Part shown: positions 55,401 to 63,586 of the stretch, piece after piece | Layout of the letters: every line of letters starts with the position of its first letter | Position numbering within the stretch: the stretch's first letter is position 1 | Source of the DNA: Carnobacterium gallinarum DSM 4847 | GTDB taxonomy: Bacteria; Bacillota; Bacilli; Lactobacillales; Carnobacteriaceae | NCBI RefSeq assembly: GCF_000744375.1 | Contig: NZ_JQLU01000005.1 | Location: forward strand, 2,527,496 to 2,591,495 | Direction: 5' to 3' | Length of the DNA stretch: 64,000 nt | Position numbers and translations under genes: made by a program | Notes under the pieces: model-generated | The model's database searches: none | Seen by the model: only the letters and a program-made list of their open reading frames with translations | What the model was told of the DNA's origin: nothing

Positions 55401-56006
55401 GAAACAAATGATCCTCAATATCAATTTATGGCAGCAAATAGCCGGATTCGTTTTAGCTATACTGCGAATGTAATGATTGATGCAGTGGCAATCGCCCAAG
55501 TAAAAACTTCTGTTCAAGTTAGTGGTTTGAATTCACGAGATGAAGCTGTTAGTATTCCAGAACAGTTTATGACATTAAATGTTACTGAAGGAAAACTTGA
55601 TTTTAAGGCATCACCTACGATTGATTTTGGAACGAATGACTTAATTAGCACAGGTTCTGTGATTCGTAATCCTACTGAAAATTTTGCTGTAAATATTACA
55701 GATACGCGTGGTACAGCTAACTCTGGATGGAAAATTTTTGCAGAAATTAGTCGACCATTTACTTCAACCAATGGACGGTCAACTTTAAATGGTGAGATTA
55801 TTTTTGTTGATAAAGAGAATAAGAGACATGTTCTTAACAATGGGTTTACACCGGTACACGAAAATACGAGTCCATTAACTAGTCAACCAATTACTTGGGA
55901 GAATAGTGCTGGACAAGGGTTATTCTTAAACCAAAGGGCTGGATTAAATTTAACAGGAACATCGTATTCTGGTGAGATTACATGGACATTAAGTGAAGGA
56001 CCTTAA
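52497..56006 (+). CDS. Large WxL-domain cell-surface protein
   Basis: Secreted protein of 1169 residues. The signal peptide is about 30 residues (KSKFIIVIVAFLLTVSATNA). A long N-terminal region of unknown fold follows (residues 40-640), then repeated immunoglobulin-like units. Two units around residues 735-860 and 865-1000 are similar to each other (GSIWNNPVITMTVPDG versus YTIWKNQKIVVTIPNG). The C-terminal 150 residues are a WxL domain with motifs SGWKIFAE and ITWTLSEGP. WxL domains bind peptidoglycan without covalent linkage. It is first gene of the surface cluster; RBS AGGAGGAGG; 12 bases before the LPXTG gene. Confidence 0.85.
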   Translation: MISYKKSKFIIVIVAFLLTVSATNAIGQFIGTTSKNRVQADSSLIMAIDKTKLSTGDAATATITYQSEIQHSDKIIVPIPIGLTIDEEKTKQLNDGIAKDLIWNSEKAQFEISSIIEGETTNNFKVALIANDAGNYQLSASLANLTAEPVELSVEDKLANLDATSQLEPSLLDTIITPYSTPTRWPDYINIMDRPGVKLVEDNTDYVIPGKNSFVMQLYPETTYVAVGEGITDNTGNTDSDLLWGYVFSNTSQLTDPTAERYVLAQKIGKYRGKWVDTKIFIDEVITANPKVGFGVATPDFSNKDVQYQRTNTYGNFFMAVGTPKNSSRNDQYKYHYEFFDNETGNKITNMSGMWNFQNINELKQTDIKMDSKHMSSLFATSSATIEYREDEPSDADSMRLWGTSVSIPNPGLGTYVTTLFDDISEYPITMTSQTGGGINGMIVMYNQAPLVRIFPTIPEVIGTRTEENPMRLKYEILQSVPAQLAKYYAKSFELTSELPAEYDFDLTSLVVKNELDGAIETALFTPSYGDNGASKNKLVLTANDSASTEFNGKTYRVFVEATPNNIFNIAEYLGGNKGPRDKQYNQGDSYLQVPLQATNTFDTGNPNLGVVIQNSEVLTPDEAISYMLYKGKPDADPQDGKKVPIGTDWNQQNAEDFVMNGRTDTSSPLDGPLSYTFKPGTLPDTSNRGNATIVVIVETARGEKKEITVNIVIANDDPIPVFKIENLIKNTTQNLGFSKNQNAKIKDQLTLQAKITKGIDGSIWNNPVITMTVPDGVELPTEGAISLNDGVNAIATTSINITADRKITATLAQSVTSTTPIYLSFDTKVLDNALGQIYTSTVEISGQDSNQDIVTGTDTSQLTVLDYESPTITLEPKIEKQLPDGISWEENSNVKPGNTVRFTIQSTLNNDYTIWKNQKIVVTIPNGLDTIQIIPDKAVIVRPGQPDIEVTPDSLTQFSKVGNQIIFETNDPQYQFMAANSRIRFSYTANVMIDAVAIAQVKTSVQVSGLNSRDEAVSIPEQFMTLNVTEGKLDFKASPTIDFGTNDLISTGSVIRNPTENFAVNITDTRGTANSGWKIFAEISRPFTSTNGRSTLNGEIIFVDKENKRHVLNNGFTPVHENTSPLTSQPITWENSAGQGLFLNQRAGLNLTGTSYSGEITWTLSEGP

Positions 56007-56018
56007 GGGAGGAGATTA

Positions 56019-56381
56019 ATGATGAAAAATTTTAAATTTCTCCATTCTAAAAGGAATTTGCTGTTTGGATTAGTAGTATTAAGTGGTTTAATTATTGGGC
56101 TAAACAGCTCAATATCAGCATCCGCTAGTACAATGGATTCAAATGTCGGAATAGAATTCACTGGAGAAGTAACTGTTAAGAAGCCAGATCCTCCAAAAGT
56201 CCCGGATCCACCAGTAATTCCGGGAACGCCTACCCCTATACCAGGAGGGAAATTACCACAAACTGGAGAATCACAAACAGATAGCCTGGCTGCATTTGTT
56301 GGTATTTTTATTATCGGAATTGGTTTAACTTTTATGAAAGCTAAGCCAATTAGAAAAGGAGGAGAAATGAATGGTTGTTAA
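56019..56381 (+). CDS. Small LPXTG-anchored protein
   Basis: Wall-anchored protein of 120 residues. The signal peptide (about residues 12-36) precedes a short mature part with a proline-rich spacer (VKKPDPPKVPDPPVIPGTP). The sorting signal is LPQTG, then a hydrophobic segment and a positive tail (MKAKPIRKGG). It would be linked to peptidoglycan by sortase A. Such short LPXTG proteins are regular members of WxL loci, where they may serve as wall attachment partners. Its last four codons overlap the start of the next gene. Confidence 0.9.
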   Translation: MMKNFKFLHSKRNLLFGLVVLSGLIIGLNSSISASASTMDSNVGIEFTGEVTVKKPDPPKVPDPPVIPGTPTPIPGGKLPQTGESQTDSLAAFVGIFIIGIGLTFMKAKPIRKGGEMNGC

Positions 56382-57099
56382 TCTAAAAAAATTAATAAAC
56401 ATGACAGCATTAGCCAGTTTGGGCTTGCTTTTAACTTCTCCGCCGATAGTAATAGCAGCTGAGGGTGGAACAATTGATAATGATGCAGATTTAGGTTTTA
56501 TAGAAAACACTGATAGTACAAATCCTGTTGATCCTTCAGACCCATCAAAACCAATTAAGCCTACAAAGCCACCAACACCAGGTCCATTAGCTTTAAATTA
56601 TGCTTCTGATATTGTTTTTGGTTCTCACGATCTTTCTGAAGAGGAAGTTACTTTTTATGCACTTCTAGATAAAGCAACCCTTGATGATGGAACAGATGAA
56701 CAAATTGAACGACCTAACTTTATTGAAATGACAGATAATCGTGGCACGAATTCTGGATGGCGTTTAACAGTAAAACAAAATGGAAAATTAAAAAATGCTA
56801 ATGGAACAGAGTTGATTGGCGCTTTTATTTCATTACAAAATACAGAAATTGTTACTTTGGATGAAGTGAATTCAGCACCTACAGGCATAAAAAAAGAGTC
56901 GATTCCTATAAGTGATTCTCACGAAGCTCTAGTAGTTAATGCTGAAAAAGGAACTGGCATGGGAAGTTGGAGCGTGAACTTTGGTAGTGATGCTACTGAA
57001 GGGAAATCTAGTATTTCTTTGTTTGTTCCAAAAGATACACCTAAAGAAAAAGGAATTTATACTACAAGTTTAACATGGACATTAAGTGATTCAATTTAA
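56371..57099 (+). CDS. WxL-domain surface protein
   Basis: Secreted protein of 242 residues: signal peptide to about residue 27, a Pro/Asp/Lys linker (DPSDPSKPIKPTKPPTPGP), then a WxL domain. First motif SGWRLTVK and final SLTWTLSDSI, both intact. The translation start lies inside the LPXTG gene, with AAAGGAGGAG upstream, which suggests coupling. Confidence 0.92.
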   Translation: MVVNLKKLINMTALASLGLLLTSPPIVIAAEGGTIDNDADLGFIENTDSTNPVDPSDPSKPIKPTKPPTPGPLALNYASDIVFGSHDLSEEEVTFYALLDKATLDDGTDEQIERPNFIEMTDNRGTNSGWRLTVKQNGKLKNANGTELIGAFISLQNTEIVTLDEVNSAPTGIKKESIPISDSHEALVVNAEKGTGMGSWSVNFGSDATEGKSSISLFVPKDTPKEKGIYTTSLTWTLSDSI

Positions 57100-57160
57100 T
57101 TAATTTTATAGCGGTTAAAGTGAATCAATTAATATAATTAGGGTTTATAGGAGGAGAATA

Positions 57161-57979
57161 ATGAGTTTAAAACAATTTACAAAAATAAGTTTAATTTCGA
57201 CAGTAAGTGCATTAATGCTATTTTCTGCAGCATTACCAGTGCTTGCTGCTGTTGAAGAATCAGTACCGACAAAAGGTGATATCGGATTTGAAAAAGATGA
57301 AACAGGTACAACACCACCTTTGGAATCAGAAAATCCAGATATTGATGAGCCTGTTGACTTAGTTGAACCACCAGTTTCAACGGTAGGAGCATTAAGAATT
57401 GATGTAGCTCCAATCCTGCATTTTGGTAATAATAATAAAATTGTTGCTACTAGACAAAATTATTATGCAGAGTTTGTACGTGGAACTAAGTTTGGTGAAA
57501 CAGTTGTATCAGATATTGCGAACTATTTACAAGTAACAGACGTTCGTGGAGGAACTCAAGGATTTAAAGTATCTGTTAAAACTGATGGTATTTTTACTTC
57601 TGGAACAGATAAAATTGAAAATACGATTATTACTATGAATGATTTTAGTATTCATTCTGGTAGTAAAATTGTAGATTCTACAGTATTTCCAAAAGTTTCA
57701 ACAACTCCAATGTCTATTAGCGATAATCAATCACATGTTTTGATGGATGCTGCTGTAGGTCAAGGTTATGGAATCTGGACAATGCCTATGGGAACAGAAG
57801 CTGTAAAAACTTCTGGACAAGGAAAAGATGGTACGGGAACTACTGGTGCAATTGATGTGACTAAAGCTGGACGTAATCCAGCAATTCAACTAACTATTCC
57901 AGCGGGACAAATTATTAAGGCTAGCACTGCAACACCATATGTTTCAACATTAAATTGGACTATTTCAGATAATATTTAA
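57161..57979 (+). CDS. WxL-domain surface protein with a diverged first motif
   Basis: Secreted protein of 272 residues. Signal peptide ends near AALPVLAAV; acidic linker; WxL domain over residues 85-272. The Trp of the first motif is Phe (TQGFKVSVK) and the second ends NWTISDNI. The nearby block LQVTDVRGG is conserved with its neighbours. RBS AGGAGG, 61 bases after the previous gene. Confidence 0.9.
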   Translation: MSLKQFTKISLISTVSALMLFSAALPVLAAVEESVPTKGDIGFEKDETGTTPPLESENPDIDEPVDLVEPPVSTVGALRIDVAPILHFGNNNKIVATRQNYYAEFVRGTKFGETVVSDIANYLQVTDVRGGTQGFKVSVKTDGIFTSGTDKIENTIITMNDFSIHSGSKIVDSTVFPKVSTTPMSISDNQSHVLMDAAVGQGYGIWTMPMGTEAVKTSGQGKDGTGTTGAIDVTKAGRNPAIQLTIPAGQIIKASTATPYVSTLNWTISDNI

Positions 57980-58002
57980 TTAAAAATTAGGAGGAAAACA
58001 TT

Positions 58003-58803
58003 ATGAAGAAAAAAGTTTTAGCAGCAGTATTATTAAGTGGGATTTTATTACCAACATTCGCATCAGCAGCGGATCAACCTGGAGTACCAACAAGAGGTAG
58101 TGTTGTATTTGAAGTAGTTGGTGATACTGAAACAGGTACAGTAATTGTACCAGGAGAAGAAGATACAGATGACAATACAATTATTCCAGAAGGTGGCGGT
58201 AGTTCAACAGGACCATTAAGACTTGAGTCTGTACCTGATATTAAATTTGGAACAATTAAATTTAAAACAGGAAAAACTACTCACCCTGCACTTCTTGAAG
58301 AGTATACAAAACCTGCAGAACCAACAGTAAAACGTGCTATTCCACATTTCGTTCAAGTCACAGATGAACGTGGATTAGTAGATGGAACTTGGAAATTAAA
58401 TGTTACTTCAACTACATTTAAGGATACAGCAGCTGTTGCACCAGAATTGATTAATTCAAAAATCATTTTGAAACAACAATCATTTTTTAACTCAGTTGGT
58501 GATTTTGCTACACCTGTTGTAGCTGCAACTACTTTAGTAGATGGTTTTACTGGGACAGAAGCAACAATCCCAACAGATGGCACAACAAATGTTCAGATTT
58601 TATCAACAAAAACTGGGCAAACAACAAATGGTTCTAAAACATCTACGGTTTTCAATTCTGCATATCTTCCTGAAAACTTAGATTCATATGAAGTTAACAC
58701 ATACAATGATGGGGTTATTCTAGATAAAGCGAATGGCGATAATGTTCAAATTGGAGTTAACTATGAAAGCAACTTAATTTGGACATTGAGTGATTCAATT
58801 TAA
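58003..58803 (+). CDS. WxL-domain surface protein
   Basis: Secreted protein of 266 residues: signal peptide to about residue 22 (TFASA), an acidic Thr/Glu linker, then GPLRLESVPDIKFGTIKF and a full WxL domain with VQVTDERG, GTWKLNVT and LIWTLSDSI. RBS AGGAGG. The N-terminal pattern (VPTRGSVVFEV) matches its neighbours, showing tandem duplication. Confidence 0.93.
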   Translation: MKKKVLAAVLLSGILLPTFASAADQPGVPTRGSVVFEVVGDTETGTVIVPGEEDTDDNTIIPEGGGSSTGPLRLESVPDIKFGTIKFKTGKTTHPALLEEYTKPAEPTVKRAIPHFVQVTDERGLVDGTWKLNVTSTTFKDTAAVAPELINSKIILKQQSFFNSVGDFATPVVAATTLVDGFTGTEATIPTDGTTNVQILSTKTGQTTNGSKTSTVFNSAYLPENLDSYEVNTYNDGVILDKANGDNVQIGVNYESNLIWTLSDSI

Positions 58804-58842
58804 TCTATTTAATAATTAATTAACAAGAAAGAGGATGATAAA

Positions 58843-59682
58843 ATGAAATTAACAAAAGTAGCAGTCATTGCATTAGTTGCAAGTGTCGGATTAACAGGTT
58901 TAGGTTTATCAGCTGAAGCAGCAACTACATCAGCTGACACAACAGGGAAAGTACAATTTAAAGCACCAACGGATCCAAGTGGTCCAACTGTAAAACCAGA
59001 TACACCAGATGAAGAAATTACTACAGATACTGGTAATCTGACTACAGGTACGTTAAGAATGGAACATGTACCTGATTTTGATTTTGGTAGTGTATTCTAT
59101 CGTTCAGGAAGCCAAGAGTTCTGGGCTAAGAATGAAGGCTATAAAACTGGAGCAGTTCAATCTTATATTCCAAACTTTGTTCAAGTGACAGATGAACGTG
59201 GGGCTGAAGCTGATTGGAATGTGAGTGTATCTGCTACTGTTTTTACAGCAGATAAAGGTACAGCAACTGAAAAAAGATTAGATAATACAAGCATTCAATT
59301 AAGAGAGAAAAAATTAACCAATAATGTGTATGATTATGCACCATTTGATTTGACTGGAAGTGGAGCTGAAACAGCTACGCGTTTAGAAGGATTTGATGTA
59401 ACAAGTGGTACAATTCCAACTACTGGTTCACTTACTATTTTTGGTACAAAAGCAGGGGCAAATACTGAAGGTTCTAAATCTTCAATTGTGTTTAACACTG
59501 CCTACACAGAAGGAACTTCATATTCTGCTCCAGAGGATGAAGTAGAAGTAAGTGGAGTAATTGATCGAAAATTAGATGGTAAAAATTCTGGAGTTGTTTT
59601 AGTAAAACCAGCTTCAGACAGAGCTTTAGTAGGAAAAGAATACGTATCTACTTTAACTTGGACAGTTTCATCATCAATTTAA
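58843..59682 (+). CDS. WxL-domain surface protein
   Basis: Secreted protein of 279 residues: signal peptide to about residue 25 (LSAEA), linker with DPSGPTVKPDTPDEEI, then GTLRMEHVPDFDFGSV and a WxL domain. VQVTDERG is followed by DWNVSVSA, and the end is LTWTVSSSI, so both motifs are WxV. RBS AAGAGGATG. Confidence 0.93.
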   Translation: MKLTKVAVIALVASVGLTGLGLSAEAATTSADTTGKVQFKAPTDPSGPTVKPDTPDEEITTDTGNLTTGTLRMEHVPDFDFGSVFYRSGSQEFWAKNEGYKTGAVQSYIPNFVQVTDERGAEADWNVSVSATVFTADKGTATEKRLDNTSIQLREKKLTNNVYDYAPFDLTGSGAETATRLEGFDVTSGTIPTTGSLTIFGTKAGANTEGSKSSIVFNTAYTEGTSYSAPEDEVEVSGVIDRKLDGKNSGVVLVKPASDRALVGKEYVSTLTWTVSSSI

Positions 59683-59753
59683 ACTAGTTCTAAATTGAAA
59701 ATATTATGGTAACACTGTAACAAAATATAAATTAGAAAAGGAAGTAATTGAAC

Positions 59754-61091
59754 ATGAAGAAAAATAAATTTGTCCTAGTTGGGTTATGTGCACTTGTATT
59801 AGCAACAGGAGCTGGATTAGCATTAAATGCTGACACAGCAGAAGCAGCAAAAGTTTCAAGTCCAGCATTAACAGTTGTAGTACCTACAAGCTACACAGAA
59901 GTTAACACGATTGATGAATTTAAAGCGGCTTTAAAAGATGAAAACGTAACATCAATTAAAGTAATGAGTAGTATTAAATTTACTGGAAATATTACTAAAA
60001 TCCCAAATCGTGATTTAGTAATTAATGGTAATGCAGATCAAGGAGTTGTCATTGATTCTAATATTTATTCAATCTATGGCAAACAAAATACTAAAGGTAG
60101 TAATGTATTTGCAATTCAAAATGCTAATATTACTGGTGATGCAGGAGTAGGTCGCTTCTTTACCGGTGGAACTGGTAATGGTCCTTGGAGCTACGGATGG
60201 GATGTAAATGCTAAAGATGTAACTTATACAGGAGCTCGTTTTGTACATTTATCAGAAGGTACATTAGTATTTGATGGAACAAACAAAATTGATACAGGAG
60301 CTGAAAATGCTTGGGTTCATAATCTAGTATTTAAAGCTGGTTCAAAATATAACGGAACTGCAGCAACAAAAGGTCAATTTTCTGCATTTTATTTCAACGG
60401 TGAATTAAGTGGAGGTAACGCAGACGGTAAAGTTCAAATTGAAGATAATGCTGAAGTAAATGTAGTTATTTCACCTGAAAACGATAAAAACTATTTCTAT
60501 CCAGTATTTTATGACAAAGTATATCAAGTAAACGTTGGTAAAGGCGTTAAATTTAACGTAGATGCTGCTGGAGTAGCTTTCCAATTTATTCCACGTGCTG
60601 ATTTCCCAGAAGAACCATCATTAAATATTCAAGATGGCGCTAATGTTAACTTTAATGGTCGTGGTGGTGGATCATATGCTGCAATGAAAATCCAACAATA
60701 TGGTACTAACATTAATTTAGATCAAGGTTCTGAATTAAAAGTTACAGGAAATTCAAAATATGGTGTTATTGAAAGTAAATATAATTTCGTAGACTTCAAT
60801 ATTAATGCTGCCTACAATTTTGAAGTAACAAATAATTTAGCAGATGCTCCATTATTCAATGCTTCAAAAACTGAAATTAAAGCTGTAAACGTATCTGCTA
60901 TTAGTACTTGGGGAAAAACAGGAGCAGAGTATACTGAAGTTGAGGACCATGCTTTTAATGGTGTAAGAACATTTACTACTAGCATTACTGGTAATGCTAA
61001 TGGGGAAGTTCAATCAGTGAATACAGATGCAGTTGAAAATTTCCAAATGGATAATTATGGAAAAGTTAAATTCATCGCTGGTGGATGGTAA
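59754..61091 (+). CDS. Secreted pectate-lyase-like beta-helix protein (adhesin type)
   Basis: Secreted protein of 445 residues. The signal peptide ends near NADTAEA. Short repeating beta-strand units follow (IKVMSSIKFTGNITKIPN, RDLVINGNADQGVVIDS, NVFAIQNANITG, FDGTNKIDTG), typical of parallel beta-helix proteins annotated as pectate-lyase-like adhesive domains. No WxL motif, LPXTG or membrane anchor is present; it ends KVKFIAGGW. The opening YTEVNTIDEFKAALKDENV is shared with the partial gene at 63587. The ATG at 59754 fits AAAGGAAG better than a TTG at 59748. Enzyme activity is not implied. Confidence 0.82.
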   Translation: MKKNKFVLVGLCALVLATGAGLALNADTAEAAKVSSPALTVVVPTSYTEVNTIDEFKAALKDENVTSIKVMSSIKFTGNITKIPNRDLVINGNADQGVVIDSNIYSIYGKQNTKGSNVFAIQNANITGDAGVGRFFTGGTGNGPWSYGWDVNAKDVTYTGARFVHLSEGTLVFDGTNKIDTGAENAWVHNLVFKAGSKYNGTAATKGQFSAFYFNGELSGGNADGKVQIEDNAEVNVVISPENDKNYFYPVFYDKVYQVNVGKGVKFNVDAAGVAFQFIPRADFPEEPSLNIQDGANVNFNGRGGGSYAAMKIQQYGTNINLDQGSELKVTGNSKYGVIESKYNFVDFNINAAYNFEVTNNLADAPLFNASKTEIKAVNVSAISTWGKTGAEYTEVEDHAFNGVRTFTTSITGNANGEVQSVNTDAVENFQMDNYGKVKFIAGGW

Positions 61092-61114
61092 AAAATAGTT
61101 AAAAATTAAACTTG

Positions 61115-61152
61115 AGCTAGAATAGGATTTTATCTTATTCTAGCTATTCTTT
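61115..61152 (+). terminator. Possible terminator or processing hairpin
   Basis: Stem AGCTAGAATA / TATTCTAGCT with an inner GAT/ATC pair. The T tract is poor (ATTCTTT), so read-through is likely. Confidence 0.5.
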
Positions 61153-61175
61153 AAAATAATGGAGGAAATAAAAAA

Positions 61176-61946
61176 ATGAAAAAAAATAAATTTGCAATGA
61201 TTGGTTTCGCAGCAATTGCTTTATCAGTAGTATCTTTTAATACTGTAGCATCTGCTGTTCCAACAAATGCTGATGTACAGTTTGAAATAGATGATGACTC
61301 GACTATTGGTGAGGTTATTAAACCTGGTACTCCTGAATTAATTATTACTCCTGAAGAAGGTGGAAGTACAACGGGTCCATTAAGAATTAATCATGTTCCA
61401 TATATGCATTTCGGAACACAAAAAATTTCAACAGCTAAGAAAGTATATCATCCAACTGTTGAAAGATATACAGAAGGAATAGAAGTGAAATATATTCCGC
61501 ATTTTGTACAAGTTGCTGACGCTCGAGGAAGTATGACGGCTACTTGGAAACTTACGGTTTCTGGAACTGTATTTAGTCCTACTGTATCAACAACAAATCC
61601 AAAATTAAACAATACTTATATTTCTTTGGATCAAGGAACAATTACAAATAACTATTATGATGAGCAGTTACCAGTTGAAACGGCAAATATATTATCAGGT
61701 ATTGGAGCTACAAAAATTATTCCAACATCTGGTGGATCACTTGATGTTTTACAAGTACAAGCTGGAAAAAATACAAACTCAACTATTTCTTCAATTGTTT
61801 TAGCTGATGGTTATAACGAAAGTACTCCATACACTGAAACTGATTTGAATTCTGGAGTTAGTTTGCATGTTCCAACTAATGATATCAAAGTTAATGGAGA
61901 GAAATATGAATCTACTTTAACTTGGACATTAGCAGATTCTATCTAA
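61176..61946 (+). CDS. WxL-domain surface protein
   Basis: Secreted protein of 256 residues: signal peptide ending VASA, linker with VIKPGTPELIITPEEGG, GPLRINHVPYMHFGTQ, then a WxL domain with VQVADARG, ATWKLTVS and LTWTLADSI. It is most like the protein at 58003. RBS GGAGG. The last of the six WxL genes in the window, followed by a strong terminator. Confidence 0.93.
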   Translation: MKKNKFAMIGFAAIALSVVSFNTVASAVPTNADVQFEIDDDSTIGEVIKPGTPELIITPEEGGSTTGPLRINHVPYMHFGTQKISTAKKVYHPTVERYTEGIEVKYIPHFVQVADARGSMTATWKLTVSGTVFSPTVSTTNPKLNNTYISLDQGTITNNYYDEQLPVETANILSGIGATKIIPTSGGSLDVLQVQAGKNTNSTISSIVLADGYNESTPYTETDLNSGVSLHVPTNDIKVNGEKYESTLTWTLADSI

Positions 61947-61965
61947 ATTAAAAATAGATGATCTA

Positions 61966-61996
61966 AATTCGGGCATTTTGCTTGCCCGAATTTTTT
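61966..61996 (+). terminator. Terminator after the last WxL gene
   Basis: Stem AATTCGGGCA / TGCCCGAATT with a T6 tract. The following 61997-62261 is AT-rich leader with no gene seen. Confidence 0.9.
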
Positions 61997-62261
61997 AATC
62001 AATTTTTGCTGATTAATTTGATTCCCAACTATCTTAAATACATAGGAATAGAGTATGTAATGGATATAAGCGTTCATCAAAACGATCAATATGACGACTG
62101 ATTTGTAAAAAGAAAAACTTATAGGTAAAGTATATTGAATTATAGCTATAAACTAAATGAATATTTTGAATAATTATGAATGACTGTTTAAGAAGCTATC
62201 CAATAAATGATACTGAGTAAGTTTATAGTTAAAGATACTTAATTGAAGGAGCGATTACAGG

Positions 62262-63440
62262 ATGAAAAAATCTAAAATTTTTTCAATTTTATTTACAATA
62301 ATGGTGTTACTAACAACTTACTTGCCACAAAAAGCTTATGCTGCTAATGAAGATAGTTCAGTTCCTATTTCGGCAAATGTAGTTTTACCAGAAAATCAAT
62401 ACAAAAAGGAAGCATCGTATTTCTATTTGAAAATGACTCCTGGTCAAGAGCAAGAACTTGAAGTCAAATTAAACAATGGTTCAGATAAGGCACAAACCGT
62501 TGATATTAGTTTAGCTTCAGGTATTACAAATGATGGTGGAATTATTGATTATCCAGATGATTTGAAAAAATTTGATAAAACCTTGAAATATCCATTTTCA
62601 AAAATTGCTTCAACAGATAAAACAGCCACTATTGATCCCAATTCTACAAAATCAATTTTTATTAAAGTGAAAATGCCTGCTGAAGAATACGATGGTATGA
62701 TTATTGGTGGGATTAATATTAGTTTAAAAGAGAATAATGACAAAGAAAAAGCCGACAAAGATTCTGAAGGTGGCATGAAAATAAAAAATGTTATTCGATA
62801 TAACTTTGGTATTGTTTTAATTGAAAATGAAAATGTAGTTATTCCTGATATGAAATTGAATAAAGCTTATGCAGGACAAGTCATGGGGATTAATACAATT
62901 AAGGCAAATCTATCTAATACAGAGTCTTGGATTATTGATAACCTTGATATTACTGCGAAAGTTTCTAAAAAGGGTAGTAAAGAAGTTCTTTATGAAACGA
63001 CTAAAAACGGGCTAAGAATGGCACCTAATTCTAATTTTGATTTTGGAATTGGAATGGGGAATAAAGCTTATAAAGCTGGTAGCTATAAAGTAACGATTGC
63101 AGCTAAATCAGATAGTCCAGAAAAAGAATGGAATTTTGAAAAAGAATTTACAATTGATAGTGAAACAGCCAAAAAATTAAATGATAAAGCAGCTGAACTA
63201 GAAGCGCCTGATTATACAATGTATTGGATTATTGGTGGTGTTAGTTTAGGTGCATTGCTGATTGTTGTTATTGTAACTCTAGTCATTTACAAAAAAAAGA
63301 AAAAAGCTAGAGAAAAAGAAGAGCGTCGAAAACGTTTGATGAGAAAGAAAAAACGTCAAGCACAAAATAAAAAAAGAGCAGCAACTAATTCAGCTGATAA
63401 GTCAGTGAAAAGAAAAACAAATTCTACAAAAAAAGAGTAA
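62262..63440 (+). CDS. DUF916/DUF3324 membrane protein (WxL-interacting protein)
   Basis: Membrane-anchored surface protein of 392 residues. Signal peptide to about residue 27 (PQKAYA); DUF916 domain about 30-150 (YFYLKMTPGQEQELEVKLNN); DUF3324 about 160-300 (NVVIPDMKLNKAYAG); one TM near 322-345 (MYWIIGGVSLGALLIVVIVTLVIY); then a Lys/Arg-rich cytoplasmic tail of about 45 residues. Proteins of this build bind WxL domains and wall, so it probably tethers the locus products. RBS AAGGAGCG. Confidence 0.92.
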   Translation: MKKSKIFSILFTIMVLLTTYLPQKAYAANEDSSVPISANVVLPENQYKKEASYFYLKMTPGQEQELEVKLNNGSDKAQTVDISLASGITNDGGIIDYPDDLKKFDKTLKYPFSKIASTDKTATIDPNSTKSIFIKVKMPAEEYDGMIIGGINISLKENNDKEKADKDSEGGMKIKNVIRYNFGIVLIENENVVIPDMKLNKAYAGQVMGINTIKANLSNTESWIIDNLDITAKVSKKGSKEVLYETTKNGLRMAPNSNFDFGIGMGNKAYKAGSYKVTIAAKSDSPEKEWNFEKEFTIDSETAKKLNDKAAELEAPDYTMYWIIGGVSLGALLIVVIVTLVIYKKKKKAREKEERRKRLMRKKKRQAQNKKRAATNSADKSVKRKTNSTKKE

Positions 63441-63525
63441 TGAATTCAAAAACTAACATAGGATGCATAAATTATTAAATTCCTTATTTTTTGATAATTT
63501 GATAAAATTAAAAATGTTTATTTTA

Positions 63526-63534
63526 TGTTATGAT
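63526..63534 (+). promoter_or_regulatory. Possible extended -10 promoter of the last gene
   Basis: TGTTATGAT (TGn plus TATGAT), 52 bases before the start codon; no clear -35. Confidence 0.35.
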
Positions 63535-63586
63535 TTATTTATCGGCTTAAATAAAGTTGAAATTTAGTTAATAAAAGGGGAAAATT

